DNA of 64,000 nucleotides from Hyphomonas polymorpha PS728 (GTDB taxonomy: Bacteria > Pseudomonadota > Alphaproteobacteria > Caulobacterales > Hyphomonadaceae), in assembly GCF_000685315.1 (NCBI RefSeq), contig NZ_ARYM01000001.1:62001-126000 (forward strand). Reading direction: 5' to 3'. Below, piece after piece: positions 10,656 to 19,678 of the stretch (the first letter of the stretch is position 1; every line of letters starts with the position of its first letter). The translations under genes were made by a program, and so were the position numbers. A model generated the notes under the pieces. The model was given only the letters and a program-made list of their open reading frames with translations, did not search any database and was not told where the DNA came from.

Positions 10656-11887
10656 GCCGTGACGGTTTCACCGGTTTTACCAGGGGCGAAGCGCGCGTGC
10701 GCACGGCCGCCTCAACCCTGCAGTTCGCAGAGCTTGGCCCCTTCAGCAAGCTGGCACGGATGCCCTGGGGCATTGTCCTTCTGATTTTCGGCGTCGGCCT
10801 TGTCGGCGTCGCCATGCTGTTTTCGGTCGGCTGGGATCCTGTCGTCCAGGCCCCCTCGGCCAAGGAGGCGGGCCTCTGGCGTGAGCAGCTGACGCGCCTC
10901 TCCATCGGCGGGGTACTGATGGTTCTCCTGGCGCTCTTGCCGCTCGGCGTCTGGGCGCGGCTCTCCTGGCTCGCCTATCTCGGCGTTGTCGTGCTGCTGG
11001 TGCTGGTCGATTTCTTCGGCATCATGGGCGGGGGCGCGGCGCGCTGGCTCAAGGTCGGGCCGATCGTGCTGCAGCCATCAGAGCCGGCAAAGCTCGCCGT
11101 CACCCTGGCGGTCGCCAGCTATTACCAGCGCATGATGCCGCTCAACGGGCGCAGCCTGCCGCTCTGGGTGCATCTGGGCGCCCTCGCCATCATCCTCATT
11201 CCCGCCGCGCTGGTCTTCAAGCAGCCCAACCTCTCCACCGCCCTGGCGCTGACAGCCTCCGGCATGATGATCGTCTTCTTCGCCGGCATCGGCTACCGCT
11301 ATGTGGTCAGCGCCATCCTCGCCGGGATCGCTGCCGTCCCCGCCATCTACGCCTTCGTGCTGGAGCCCTATCAGCGCCAGCGCGTCGATACGCTGATCGC
11401 CGGCATCACCGGCCAGACCACAAACGGTCTGGGGGAAAGCTACCAGATCGAGCAGGCCAAGATCGCCATCGGGGCAGGCGGGGTCAGCGGCAGGGGATAT
11501 CTGCAGGGTATCCAGTCCCAGCAGGAATATGTGCCCGAACAGCATACAGACTTCATCCTCACCGTGATCGCGGAAGAGTTCGGCTTCATCGGCACGGTGG
11601 GCCTGCTCACGGTCTTTGCCTTCCTGTTTGTCTGGTCCTTCCGGGTCGCGGCGCGCAATCGCAGCTGGTTTGGCCGCCTCGCCACCATCGGGGCCACCTC
11701 CACCATCGCCTTTTTCACCATCTTCAACAGCGGCATGGTTCTGGGCCTGTTGCCGGTGCTGGGTATGCCCCTGCCGCTGATCTCTTATGGCGGCACGGCG
11801 CTGATCACGGTCATGGCCTGTTTCGGCCTGATCCTGTCGGCCCATCTTCACCGGGATGAGAAGATGACCACCCACGGCCCCATTTGA
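10652..11887 (+). CDS. rodA: RodA, SEDS-family peptidoglycan glycosyltransferase
   Basis: RodA polymerises glycan strands from lipid II in the elongasome, with PBP2 as its transpeptidase partner. The 411-residue product has about ten hydrophobic segments after a roughly 40-residue cytosolic N-terminus. SEDS hallmarks are seen: GGGAARWLKVGPIVLQPSE near residue 127, KQPNLSTAL near 190, and PEQHTDFI followed by AEEFGF near 295. The C-terminal GMPLPLISYGGTALI is also characteristic. It is the last gene of the mre operon, with a 4-nt overlap with mrdA. Confidence 0.96.
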   Translation: MSRDGFTGFTRGEARVRTAASTLQFAELGPFSKLARMPWGIVLLIFGVGLVGVAMLFSVGWDPVVQAPSAKEAGLWREQLTRLSIGGVLMVLLALLPLGVWARLSWLAYLGVVVLLVLVDFFGIMGGGAARWLKVGPIVLQPSEPAKLAVTLAVASYYQRMMPLNGRSLPLWVHLGALAIILIPAALVFKQPNLSTALALTASGMMIVFFAGIGYRYVVSAILAGIAAVPAIYAFVLEPYQRQRVDTLIAGITGQTTNGLGESYQIEQAKIAIGAGGVSGRGYLQGIQSQQEYVPEQHTDFILTVIAEEFGFIGTVGLLTVFAFLFVWSFRVAARNRSWFGRLATIGATSTIAFFTIFNSGMVLGLLPVLGMPLPLISYGGTALITVMACFGLILSAHLHRDEKMTTHGPI

Positions 11888-11968
11888 CCCCCTGATGCGC
11901 CAATTGCGTTGATTTCTCACCGCTTGACGCTACGGTCCCGCCAAACATTTCCACGGGGAGCGGGATTC

Positions 11969-13390
11969 ATGGCAGATATTGGCCGCAAGTCAGACACTTT
12001 CAGCTCGCGATTCGGCTTCATCATGGCTTCGGTCGGATCTGCCGTCGGGCTGGGGAACTTCTGGCGGTTTCCCTATACGGCCGGCGAGAATGGCGGCGGC
12101 GCCTTCATTCTCATCTATATCCTCTGCGTCCTGCTCATCGCGCTGCCGCTGCTGATGGCGGAATATTCGATGGGCCGGAAGTCCGGCATGTCGGCCATTG
12201 AGGGCGTCCAGTCGCTCGCCCGCGCCGAAAGCCGCAGCCAGAACTGGGGCCTGGTCACCTGGATCGGCTCGCTGACGGCCTTCTTCATCCTCAGCTTCTA
12301 TGTCGTCATTTCTGCCTGGCTTCTGGCCTATCTGATCCAGGCCATCGGCGGAGACCTGCACGGCACCACAGCGGCCGAATCGGGCCAGAACTTCGCCAAC
12401 ACCATCGGGCAGGGCGAAGATCCCATGCCGTCCAAATGGTACATCCTCGCTCTTCTGGGCGTCTTCCTGGCCGCCAACGTGTTCATCGTCGGGCGCGGGG
12501 TGAAGGGCGGCATCGAACGGGCCGCCACTATCCTGATGCCGGCCTTCTTCGTCATGCTCATTGTCGTCGTCGGCTTTGCCGTCGCCACCGGCGACACTGC
12601 CCGCACGGTCGCCTTCATCTTCGAGCCCAAATGGGAGGATGTCGGCTTCAAGACCTTCCTGGCCGCCCTCGGCCAGGCCTTCTTCTCCATCGGTGTCGGC
12701 GTCGGCCTGATGATCACCTATGGCGCCTATCTCGACCGCGAGACCAACATTCCCAAATCCTCCGCCATCGTGGCCGGGTCGGATACGTTTGTGTCGCTGA
12801 TCGCGGGCTTTGCGATTTTCCCCATCGTCTTTGCCGCTGGCCTGCCGGAAAATGCCGGGCCCAGCCTTTTCTTCGTCTCCATGCCGGTGGCGTTCGAGGC
12901 GATCCCCGGCGGGGCGATCTTCGCCATCGTTTTCTTCGCGCTTGCCCTCTTTGCCGCCTTCACCTCGTCCATCTCGCTGATGGAAGTGTCGGTGTCGTGG
13001 CTTGAGGAACGCCAGGGCGTCACCCGTTTCGGCGCGGCCATCGGCGTCGGCTTCGTCCTCTTCATGGTCGGCGCGGCTTACGTCTTCTCGCTGGAATATC
13101 TCGACTTCATGGACTTCATGACCGAGGGCCTGCTGCTGCCGCTCGGCGGCTTCCTCGCGGCCATCTTCGCCGGCTGGATCCTCAGCCGCGACATGCTCAC
13201 CTCGGAACTGGGGGAGGGCACGATCATGAACCTCTGGCGCTTCCTGATGCGCTGGTTCGTGCCGCCCTTCATCGGCCTCGTCCTGGTCTTCGGCTTCCTC
13301 GACAAGATCCAGGACCAGTACCACGTCCAGCTCCCCGGCGCGCTCGAGATGCTCCTCGGCCCGAACTACGATCTGACGCTGCAGGAGTAG
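11969..13390 (+). CDS. Sodium-dependent transporter, NSS/SNF family
   Basis: These LeuT-fold symporters use the sodium gradient to take up amino acids or related amines. The 473-residue product begins with a soluble leader followed by FSSRFGFIMASVGSAVGLGN, the unwound first membrane helix that forms the sodium and substrate sites. About eleven further hydrophobic segments follow. The ATG at 11969 is preceded by GGGGAG at a good distance. In-frame codons continue further upstream but show no family similarity. Substrate cannot be told from the sequence. It lies 81 bp after rodA and may have its own promoter. Confidence 0.88.
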   Translation: MADIGRKSDTFSSRFGFIMASVGSAVGLGNFWRFPYTAGENGGGAFILIYILCVLLIALPLLMAEYSMGRKSGMSAIEGVQSLARAESRSQNWGLVTWIGSLTAFFILSFYVVISAWLLAYLIQAIGGDLHGTTAAESGQNFANTIGQGEDPMPSKWYILALLGVFLAANVFIVGRGVKGGIERAATILMPAFFVMLIVVVGFAVATGDTARTVAFIFEPKWEDVGFKTFLAALGQAFFSIGVGVGLMITYGAYLDRETNIPKSSAIVAGSDTFVSLIAGFAIFPIVFAAGLPENAGPSLFFVSMPVAFEAIPGGAIFAIVFFALALFAAFTSSISLMEVSVSWLEERQGVTRFGAAIGVGFVLFMVGAAYVFSLEYLDFMDFMTEGLLLPLGGFLAAIFAGWILSRDMLTSELGEGTIMNLWRFLMRWFVPPFIGLVLVFGFLDKIQDQYHVQLPGALEMLLGPNYDLTLQE

Positions 13391-13522
13391 GCACGTCGCG
13401 CATTGAGACACGGAGTGACGGCGGGAAATCCACCGGTCATTGCCATTCGGGCGCGGCGAATTCATAAAAAGCGAGTGGCAGTCTCAGCTGCCACATCAGC
13501 TTTTGGCCGCGCCGCTTCAACA

Positions 13523-14368
13523 ATGACTACGCTTTCTGAAGACCAGAACCTCAGGGTCATAGACTATGTGTGCACGGCCTCTTCCGGCGATGCGCCGTTC
13601 GAGGAAGTGCACGAGCGGTATTCGCTGTCTTTTGTCCGCCGGGGGAGTTTCGGTTGCCAGGCCCGGGGACAGCGCCACGAGCTTTTTGCGGGCGGGTTCT
13701 TTGTAGGCGCGCCCGGCGACGTGTTTGCCTGCACTCATGATCACCATCATGGCGGGGACGAATGCTTGTCCTTCCAGTTCTCGGCCGCGCTCGCAGAGGA
13801 AATCGGCGGCGACCGGGCAGTATGGAGCCGGGTTTCGGTGCCCCCCATCTCTGCGCTCAGCACACTTGGCGCGCTGGCGCAGGCGACAGCGGCCCGCACC
13901 ACCGATTTGTCGCTGGCCGAGACGGGCATGCTGCTCGCCGCCCGCTTCGTCGATGTTATGCGCGGCGATGCGCGGGCCCGTCTTTCCCCGTCCAGCCTTG
14001 ACCGGGTCCGCGTCATCAGGGCGACGGAGTGGATAGAGGCCAATCACGAAGGCCAACTCAGCCTGGACGCCGCCGCGCAGCAGGCGGGGCTCAGCCCGTT
14101 TCATTTCCTGCGCATCTTCTCGAAGGTCGTGGGCGCAACGCCCAACCAGTTCTGGGTGAGCTGCCGGCTGCGTCATGCGGCAGAGATGCTCCTTGGCACG
14201 GATCAGTCTGTAACAGAGATCGCGCTCAGTGCCGGTTTCGGAGACCTCTCCAATTTTCAGCGATCCTTCAAGCGTGCGGCCGGCGTAACGCCCGGCGCAT
14301 TCCGAAGGATGTCCGAAGGCGACCGCAAGATTCTCCAAGTCTGGCAGGCAGCGTCAGCGCTAGGGTGA
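13523..14368 (+). CDS. AraC-family transcriptional regulator
   Basis: The 281-residue product has a cupin-like N-terminal sensor domain containing a His-rich DHHHGG stretch, and a C-terminal double helix-turn-helix. The second HTH carries the typical EIALSAGFGDLSNFQRSFKR pattern, followed by GVTPGAFRR. The ATG at 13523 is preferred, because the 40 codons open upstream are Arg/Ala-rich and look non-coding. It precedes a VOC protein and a START-like protein on the same strand, which may be its targets. The effector is unknown. Confidence 0.85.
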   Translation: MTTLSEDQNLRVIDYVCTASSGDAPFEEVHERYSLSFVRRGSFGCQARGQRHELFAGGFFVGAPGDVFACTHDHHHGGDECLSFQFSAALAEEIGGDRAVWSRVSVPPISALSTLGALAQATAARTTDLSLAETGMLLAARFVDVMRGDARARLSPSSLDRVRVIRATEWIEANHEGQLSLDAAAQQAGLSPFHFLRIFSKVVGATPNQFWVSCRLRHAAEMLLGTDQSVTEIALSAGFGDLSNFQRSFKRAAGVTPGAFRRMSEGDRKILQVWQAASALG

Positions 14369-14390
14369 GCCCTTCTGAAAGGGAGTGCTC

Positions 14391-14756
14391 ATGTTTGATC
14401 ATATTGGCCTGAAGGTCAGGGATATTGGTGCAAGTGTCAGGTTCTATTCTGCAGCCCTCGCTCCGCTGGGCGTGGAAATCTGTGCGCAGGACGCGTCCAG
14501 CGCGGGTCTCGGCCCACCCGGCAAACCCTGTCTGTGGCTTTCGGCAGGCCCAGGTCAAAGCGCGGCCCATATCGCCCTGAAGAGCGCCAGCCGCGACGCC
14601 GTCAGCGCGTTTTACAAGGCCGGGCTCGACGCCGGTGGCCGCGATAATGGCGCGCCCGGCCTGAGGCCAGACTATGGCTCCGGCTATTTCGCGGCCTTCC
14701 TCATCGATCCGGACGGCAACAATGTCGAAGCCGTATGTATGGGGGAGGGTCGCTGA
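14391..14756 (+). CDS. VOC (glyoxalase/bleomycin-resistance) family protein
   Basis: The 121-residue product opens with FDHIGLKVRDIGASVRFY and ends with AAFLIDPDGNNVEAVC, the two signature stretches of the vicinal oxygen chelate fold. The His near the start and the Glu near the end are the usual metal ligands. The ATG at 14391 has AAGGGAG five bases upstream, while an in-frame GTG at 14385 overlaps that site and is less likely. Its stop overlaps the next start (TGATG). Substrate unknown. Confidence 0.85.
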   Translation: MFDHIGLKVRDIGASVRFYSAALAPLGVEICAQDASSAGLGPPGKPCLWLSAGPGQSAAHIALKSASRDAVSAFYKAGLDAGGRDNGAPGLRPDYGSGYFAAFLIDPDGNNVEAVCMGEGR

Positions 14757-15154
14757 TGGCTTCGGTTCACCTGGATATCGGGATTAACGCGCCGGCTGAT
14801 GCCGTCTGGTCCGCGCTGGCTTCAACTGGAGAGGCGCACAAGATCTTTGCGCCCGTCCTGTCCGGTTGCCGGCTGGAGTCGGCCGATGTGCGCATCGCAA
14901 CTTTTGCCAACGGTATGGTCGTCAAGGAACGGATCATTGACGTCGATGCAGACCGCATGCGGATCGCCTATGCCGTGATTGAGAGCGCGTTTGTCCATCA
15001 CAACGCGTCGATGCAGGTCGTGGCGGCAGATGATGGCACCTGCCGCTTCGTGTGGACGGCCGACCTGTTACCGCACGCCGCCATCGATGACGTCGGCCCC
15101 TTGATGAGGGCAGGGGCGCTTGCCCTGAAACAGAATATGGAAAGCGCCCTCTGA
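14756..15154 (+). CDS. START-like (SRPBCC) family protein
   Basis: This 132-residue protein fits the Bet v1/START fold of polyketide cyclase-like SRPBCC proteins, which bind hydrophobic ligands. The pattern is an initial strand with INAPADAVWSALASTGEAHK, a central beta-rich segment, and a long C-terminal helix ending ALKQNMESAL. It starts within the stop of the VOC gene, so the two are translationally coupled. No catalytic residues can be assigned. Confidence 0.75.
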   Translation: MASVHLDIGINAPADAVWSALASTGEAHKIFAPVLSGCRLESADVRIATFANGMVVKERIIDVDADRMRIAYAVIESAFVHHNASMQVVAADDGTCRFVWTADLLPHAAIDDVGPLMRAGALALKQNMESAL

Positions 15155-15186
15155 TCTGTGGGCCGCTGGAACTCGCCCTTCAGCCC

Positions 15187-16176
15187 CTAAGCCTTCGTTC
15201 GCGCGCTCAGCTTGTCCGCAAAATCATCGGTCGCCTGCACCAGGCGGTCGATGATGCCGGGCTCCATGGAGGAATGCCCGGCATCGGGCACCACATGCAG
15301 CTGCGCCGCCGGCCAGGCCTTGGTCAGCTCCCAGGCGGTTGAGAGCGGGGTGACCACATCATACCGGCCATGCACGATCACGCCGGGCACCCGGCCGAGC
15401 TTCAGCCTCGCCTGTTCCAGCAGCCAGCCATCCTTCTCGAAGAAGCCGCCATTGACGAAATAATGGCATTCGATCCGGGCAAAGGCGTCAACGAAATCAT
15501 CCTCATTGAAGCGCGGTGGCGTCGTCAGCGGGCCCTTGATTGAGAGGGTATGGCCCTCCCATTGTGCCCAGGCGCGGGCCGCATCGATCCGGGCGCGCGG
15601 GTCGCTGCCCGTCAGCCGCTTATGGAACGCATGCAGAAGATCGCCCCGTTCCTCATGCGGGATGGGGGCGACATAAATATCGTAAGCATCCGGGAACAGA
15701 CGGCTCGCCCCGGACTGGTAGAACCAGTCGATCTCGGCCTTGGTCACCAGGAAAATCCCGCGCAGCACGAGGCCCAGCACGCGGCTGGTGTGCGTCACCG
15801 CGTAGGCCAGCGCCAGGGTTGAGCCCCAGGAGCCGCCAAATACCAGCCAGTTTGACACCCCCACATGTTCGCGCAGCGCCTCGATATCGGCCACCAGATC
15901 CCAGGTCGTGTTCTCCCGAAGCTCCGAATGCGGCGTCGAGCGGCCACATCCGCGCTGGTCGAACAGGAAGATGCGGTAGCGGTCCGGATCGAAGAAGCGG
16001 CGCATTTCCGGGCTGGAGCCCCCGCCGGGCCCGCCATGCAGGGCGACCACGGGAATGCCCTTCGGATTCCCTGATTCTTCCCAGTAGATTTCATGCAGAT
16101 CCGAGACGCGAAGCCGTCCGGAGGCATGAGGTTCATGCCGGTGATACAATATACGGCGAGACTGGCGTCTGTTCAT
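15187..16176 (-). CDS. pip: Proline iminopeptidase (alpha/beta hydrolase, S33)
   Basis: The enzyme removes N-terminal proline from peptides. The 329-residue product shows the oxyanion motif HGGPGGG near residue 47, FDQRGCGRSTPH near 72, the nucleophile elbow GGSWGS with Ser116, an aspartate in GRYDVVTPL and a catalytic histidine in DAGHSS near the end. These are the classic family marks. ATG 16176 is preceded by GAAGAG, and an upstream in-frame ATG at 16203 would add nine residues without similarity. It is divergent from the lipoprotein gene at 16289. Confidence 0.92.
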   Translation of the reverse strand: MNRRQSRRILYHRHEPHASGRLRVSDLHEIYWEESGNPKGIPVVALHGGPGGGSSPEMRRFFDPDRYRIFLFDQRGCGRSTPHSELRENTTWDLVADIEALREHVGVSNWLVFGGSWGSTLALAYAVTHTSRVLGLVLRGIFLVTKAEIDWFYQSGASRLFPDAYDIYVAPIPHEERGDLLHAFHKRLTGSDPRARIDAARAWAQWEGHTLSIKGPLTTPPRFNEDDFVDAFARIECHYFVNGGFFEKDGWLLEQARLKLGRVPGVIVHGRYDVVTPLSTAWELTKAWPAAQLHVVPDAGHSSMEPGIIDRLVQATDDFADKLSARTKA

Positions 16177-16288
16177 GCGCTCTTCACTTATGGTCTGCCA
16201 CAATGACGCTCGTGACTGGACTTATCTTATTCACACCCATAGTGTTAACAACACTTGGGGAAACTGGCTTTTGGCGGTTGGCGAATTG

Positions 16289-16903
16289 ATGCGTATCGTT
16301 CTTGTTTGTGTATCCCTAGGGTTTCTGGCGGGATGCGCAACTGTTTCGGTTGTGCCCGGCGAAACCACGGTTGAAACCGCATTAACCAAGAGCCAGTCGC
16401 AGCTGCGCAAATCATCCGATGCCTATTGCGACCATCTTGCCGCCAAGGGCTGGGCAGAGGCCGACAAGGGCCTGGCCGGCTTTGCAGACCTGCTGATCCG
16501 GGGACGGAGCGCTTCGGAGCAGATGCCCCCGGCCTATGCGTCCGATATCGGGGCAGGGACGCGTGCCCCGGTTCTGGTGCTCGCCAAGATTTCCGCTGAC
16601 AGCGAATCAGCCCGCAAGGGTCTGGAAGGCGTCACCCTGGAAGCGCGCGAAGTGCTCGACAATTCGCGCAGCGATGCCTCTAACCGCAATGATGTGATCG
16701 CCTATGAGCGCGCACTCGTCCGTGCGCAGATGGCCCACCGCAATTTCCGTGAGGCGCTGGACATTGTTTCGGCTCGCGCCGATCTGGATGTCAGCCCCAT
16801 CGAGGCCGAGCTTGGAAATTTCTCCGATGCCATCGATGATGCCCGCCGCGTCGCCGATGATCTGGCCGAACGCTATACCGGCTCTTACGGCACAACGTCC
16901 TGA
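16289..16903 (+). CDS. Unrecognised lipoprotein, about 204 aa
   Basis: The product begins with a lipoprotein signal peptide, MRIVLVCVSLGFLAGC, with the lipobox LAGC, so Cys16 should be acylated. The mature part is predicted mainly helical and has no family that I recognise. The second residue after Cys is not Asp, so outer-membrane sorting is likely. A perfect 6-bp inverted repeat (16241-16255) lies in its leader. Its 3' end overlaps the convergent DUF423 gene by 19 bp. Confidence 0.72.
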   Translation: MRIVLVCVSLGFLAGCATVSVVPGETTVETALTKSQSQLRKSSDAYCDHLAAKGWAEADKGLAGFADLLIRGRSASEQMPPAYASDIGAGTRAPVLVLAKISADSESARKGLEGVTLEAREVLDNSRSDASNRNDVIAYERALVRAQMAHRNFREALDIVSARADLDVSPIEAELGNFSDAIDDARRVADDLAERYTGSYGTTS

Positions 16904-17268
16904 GCCGTGCGGGCGGCGCTCAGCCCGCCCAGCCCGATCATCACCCAGCCTGCCAGCAGACTGATCCCGCCTACCGGCGTGACAGCCCCCAGCCAGCGCG
17001 GCGCGTCCAGCGCCATGGCATAGAGCGTCCCGGCAAAGATCACCGCGCCTGCCACGATCATCCATCCGCCTGCGGCAATCTTGCCGCCCCGGCCGGATAG
17101 CCCGGCCGCCAGCGCCGCGCCCGCATGCGTCAGCCCGTAAAGCGTTGCGGTGTGCCACCACTCGGCGCCCTGCGCCGTCAGCCGGCCATCCAGCGCATGG
17201 GCGCCAAACGCGCCCAAGGCGACGGAGAGGAAACCAACAAGCGCCGCAGCAGGGATAAGCCGGTTCAT
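16885..17268 (-). CDS. DUF423 family membrane protein
   Basis: This small inner-membrane protein of about 127 residues has four hydrophobic segments. The start MNRLIPAAALVGFLSVALGA followed by FGAHAL, and the C-terminal TPVGGISLLAGW motif, are characteristic of DUF423 (YgdD-like). The function of the family is unknown. ATG 17268 has GAAGG seven bases upstream. The stop overlaps the convergent lipoprotein gene. Confidence 0.88.
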   Translation of the reverse strand: MNRLIPAAALVGFLSVALGAFGAHALDGRLTAQGAEWWHTATLYGLTHAGAALAAGLSGRGGKIAAGGWMIVAGAVIFAGTLYAMALDAPRWLGAVTPVGGISLLAGWVMIGLGGLSAARTAQDVVP

Positions 17269-17297
17269 CGCAAACCTTCGCACGGGATCAGGAACGG

Positions 17298-17714
17298 TCA
17301 GCCCTTCCGGGGAAGGGCATAGGTCACGATAGCGTGGCTCGCCGGCTTGTCAGCGTGCTCAATCCGCACATCCACCTCAATGATCGCCAGCGCCTGGCCA
17401 ATCTTCATCAGCTTGCCTTCGGCAATCACCACCTTGCCGATGCAGGGGCGCAGGAAGTTGATGTTGAGATTGCTGGTCACGGTCATGGGCTCAAAGCCTG
17501 TCACCGTCATGATCGCCATATAGGCGGCGGTGTCACACAGGCTCATCTGCGTCGGGCCGGAGATATAGCCGCCCGGACGCAGATGCGTCTCGTCCGCTTC
17601 CAGCCGGATCACGGCTCGGCCCGTCTCCATCACCAGCACTTGGTTCTGGTGCCCGCGGCCCGGAAACGCCTGGCTCAGAAATGCATTGGCCTCATCGGCG
17701 GTGAACTTTGTCAT
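17298..17714 (-). CDS. PaaI-family hotdog thioesterase
   Basis: The 138-residue product has the hotdog-fold pattern of acyl-CoA thioesterases: GYISGPTQMSLCDTAAYMAI as the central helix region, then TVTSNLNINFLRPC and a VVIAEGKLMKIGQALAIIEV strand pair. A strong GGGAGGGG lies just before ATG 17714. It lies 29 bp upstream of the DUF423 gene on the same strand and is divergent from the gene at 17818. The acyl-CoA substrate is unknown. Confidence 0.82.
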   Translation of the reverse strand: MTKFTADEANAFLSQAFPGRGHQNQVLVMETGRAVIRLEADETHLRPGGYISGPTQMSLCDTAAYMAIMTVTGFEPMTVTSNLNINFLRPCIGKVVIAEGKLMKIGQALAIIEVDVRIEHADKPASHAIVTYALPRKG

Positions 17715-17817
17715 GGGCCCCTCCCGTCGCGGCACCGCTTGATCCGCGCGCGCCGCCTTGCAAACCTACCCGCTGAGACCCACCCGCCAAGAGGTCACCC
17801 AGAGGAAGGAACGCCCC

Positions 17818-18930
17818 ATGCTGACTGCCGGAGACGAATACCCCATCCACCAGACGCCGGAGCCGGTGGCCTTCTCGGGCTCGGACCGCAACTTCTATGA
17901 CCGGTATTTCTTCAACGGCTACAGCGCCGACGGCAAAACCTTCTTCGCCGCCGCCATGGGGGTCTACCCCCATCTTAACGTCATCGATGGCGCCGTCTCC
18001 GTGCTGCGCGATGGCAAGCAATCCTCGGTCTTCTTCTCCCGCCCGCTCAACATGGAGCGGATGGACACCTATGTCGGCGGCCTCTCGGTCACCGTGCTGG
18101 AGCCGCTGAAACGCATCCGCCTGAAGCTGGAAGAGACCGAAGGCATCGCGCTGGATGTCGAGTTCACCGGCCGCGCTTTCCCGATCGAGGAGCCGCGCTT
18201 CACCCGCCGCATCGGCCCGCGCATGATGATGGACCTCACGCGCATGACGCAGAACGGCACATGGTCGGGCAAGCTGCGCATCGATGGCCAGGAAATCGCC
18301 GTCACGCCGGATAGCTTCACCGGCACGCGGGATCGCAGCTGGGGCGTGCGCCCCATCGGCGCGCCCGATCCCCAGCCGATGCACCCGCCCGTGCCGCCGC
18401 AATTCTATTGGATCTGGGTGCCGACAAACTTCCAGAACCTCTCGATGTTCTACCATGTGAACCATGACGAGCATGGCGAGCCCTGGAACACGCGCACCTC
18501 CATCGTCATGGATGGCGCGCCCCAGGGCGCAGGCATGCATATGGGCGACGTGAACATGGATGTGCGCTACGCCAAGGGCACCCGCCGGATGGCCTCGGCC
18601 ACCCTCACCGCGAAGGATCATGAAGGCCGTCCGCACACGGTGGATTACGAGCCGATGGGCACCTTCCTCATGAAAGGCATCGGCTACAACCACGCCAAAT
18701 ACCGCCACGGCGTCTTCCATGGCGACCAGCTGATGACCGCGCGCGAAGATTATGACGTGGCCAAATCCCCCTGGCACGAGATCGAAAACCTCCACATCCA
18801 GGAAATCGTCCGCGCCACCCATAAGGGCCCCGATGGAAAATCCTCGGTCGGTGTCGCCGCCTATGAGCAGCTTTTCCTCGGCAAGCACGCGCCCAGCGGC
18901 TTCAAGGATATTCTCGACGGCGCTGCCTGA
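17818..18930 (+). CDS. Lipocalin-like two-barrel protein (DUF7064/7065-like)
   Basis: The 370-residue product has the RDRSWGVRP motif near residue 172. That motif also occurs in CrtC (hydroxyneurosporene synthase)/Svf1-type double lipocalin proteins and in the DUF7064/7065 family found in alphaproteobacteria and mycobacteria. A role with hydrophobic ligands is possible but not shown. ATG 17818 is preceded by AGAGGAAGGA. It is divergent from the PaaI thioesterase and convergent with the GNAT gene, with 3 bp between stops. Confidence 0.6.
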   Translation: MLTAGDEYPIHQTPEPVAFSGSDRNFYDRYFFNGYSADGKTFFAAAMGVYPHLNVIDGAVSVLRDGKQSSVFFSRPLNMERMDTYVGGLSVTVLEPLKRIRLKLEETEGIALDVEFTGRAFPIEEPRFTRRIGPRMMMDLTRMTQNGTWSGKLRIDGQEIAVTPDSFTGTRDRSWGVRPIGAPDPQPMHPPVPPQFYWIWVPTNFQNLSMFYHVNHDEHGEPWNTRTSIVMDGAPQGAGMHMGDVNMDVRYAKGTRRMASATLTAKDHEGRPHTVDYEPMGTFLMKGIGYNHAKYRHGVFHGDQLMTAREDYDVAKSPWHEIENLHIQEIVRATHKGPDGKSSVGVAAYEQLFLGKHAPSGFKDILDGAA

Positions 18931-18933
18931 GGC

Positions 18934-19560
18934 TCAGGCGCTCTGATCTGACGGCGCGCGGGCCGGGGCAGGGCGCCTCGGCCCCAGCGCCTCGCGCAGA
19001 TCGGCCAGCGCTTCGGGCGCTACCATCTCGTCCAGGCGCTCTGCGGCCGTTGCCGCATCAAACTCGAACGTCACCACCAGCCCGTCGCGCCCGGCAGCAT
19101 GGCCGCCCATCGCCCGGAACAGCGCGCGCGCCGCATGGTTTTCCGCCAGCGTATCGGCGGCAAAGCGCGTAATGCCCGCCTCGATTGCGTCATGCACCAC
19201 CGCCGCCATAAGCAGCCGGGCAAGCCCCTTGCCATGGTGGGCATCCAGCACTCCCATCGCCAGATCGGCCACATCGCTGCCATCCCGGCGGATCGCGCGC
19301 ACCACGCCCATCAGCGGCGCCCCCGCCGTCTCCAGGTCCAGCGCGCCCCAGGCAATGTGATGATAGCCATCTACATTGACCAGCTGGTCAATCACGGCCT
19401 CCGGAACAGTTTTGGCCCCGGTAAAGAAGCGCAGATACCGCGAATGATCGGAAAATCCGGCAATCAGCGCCACTTCCCGGGCACGGTCACGCGGCCCGAT
19501 GGGCCGCAGATACACCGCATCCCCGGATTTCAGGCGGGTCGAGAAGGTGTGCGTGTTCAT
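18934..19560 (-). CDS. GNAT-family N-acetyltransferase
   Basis: The 208-residue product shows the GNAT pattern: an N-terminal VYLRPIGPRDRAREVALIAG stretch, the acetyl-CoA loop near HHGKGLARLLM (a Gly-x-Gly variant of R/QxxGxG/A), and FAADTLAENHAARALFRAMG for motif B. Acceptor substrate unknown. The ATG at 19560 starts at the recognisable domain, while an in-frame start at 19608 would add a hydrophobic piece without support. The C-terminal 20 residues are Arg/Pro/Ala-rich. Confidence 0.82.
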   Translation of the reverse strand: MNTHTFSTRLKSGDAVYLRPIGPRDRAREVALIAGFSDHSRYLRFFTGAKTVPEAVIDQLVNVDGYHHIAWGALDLETAGAPLMGVVRAIRRDGSDVADLAMGVLDAHHGKGLARLLMAAVVHDAIEAGITRFAADTLAENHAARALFRAMGGHAAGRDGLVVTFEFDAATAAERLDEMVAPEALADLREALGPRRPAPARAPSDQSA

Positions 19561-19678
19561 GAGGGGAATTTGTGCACTGCACAACGAGAAGAAAAGGACG
19601 GAAAACACTTATGCGACGATATGGCTGCGTTGCAAAAACGGGGTGCCTTTTGCGCCGCAGCAGGGTAAAGCCCGCCGC

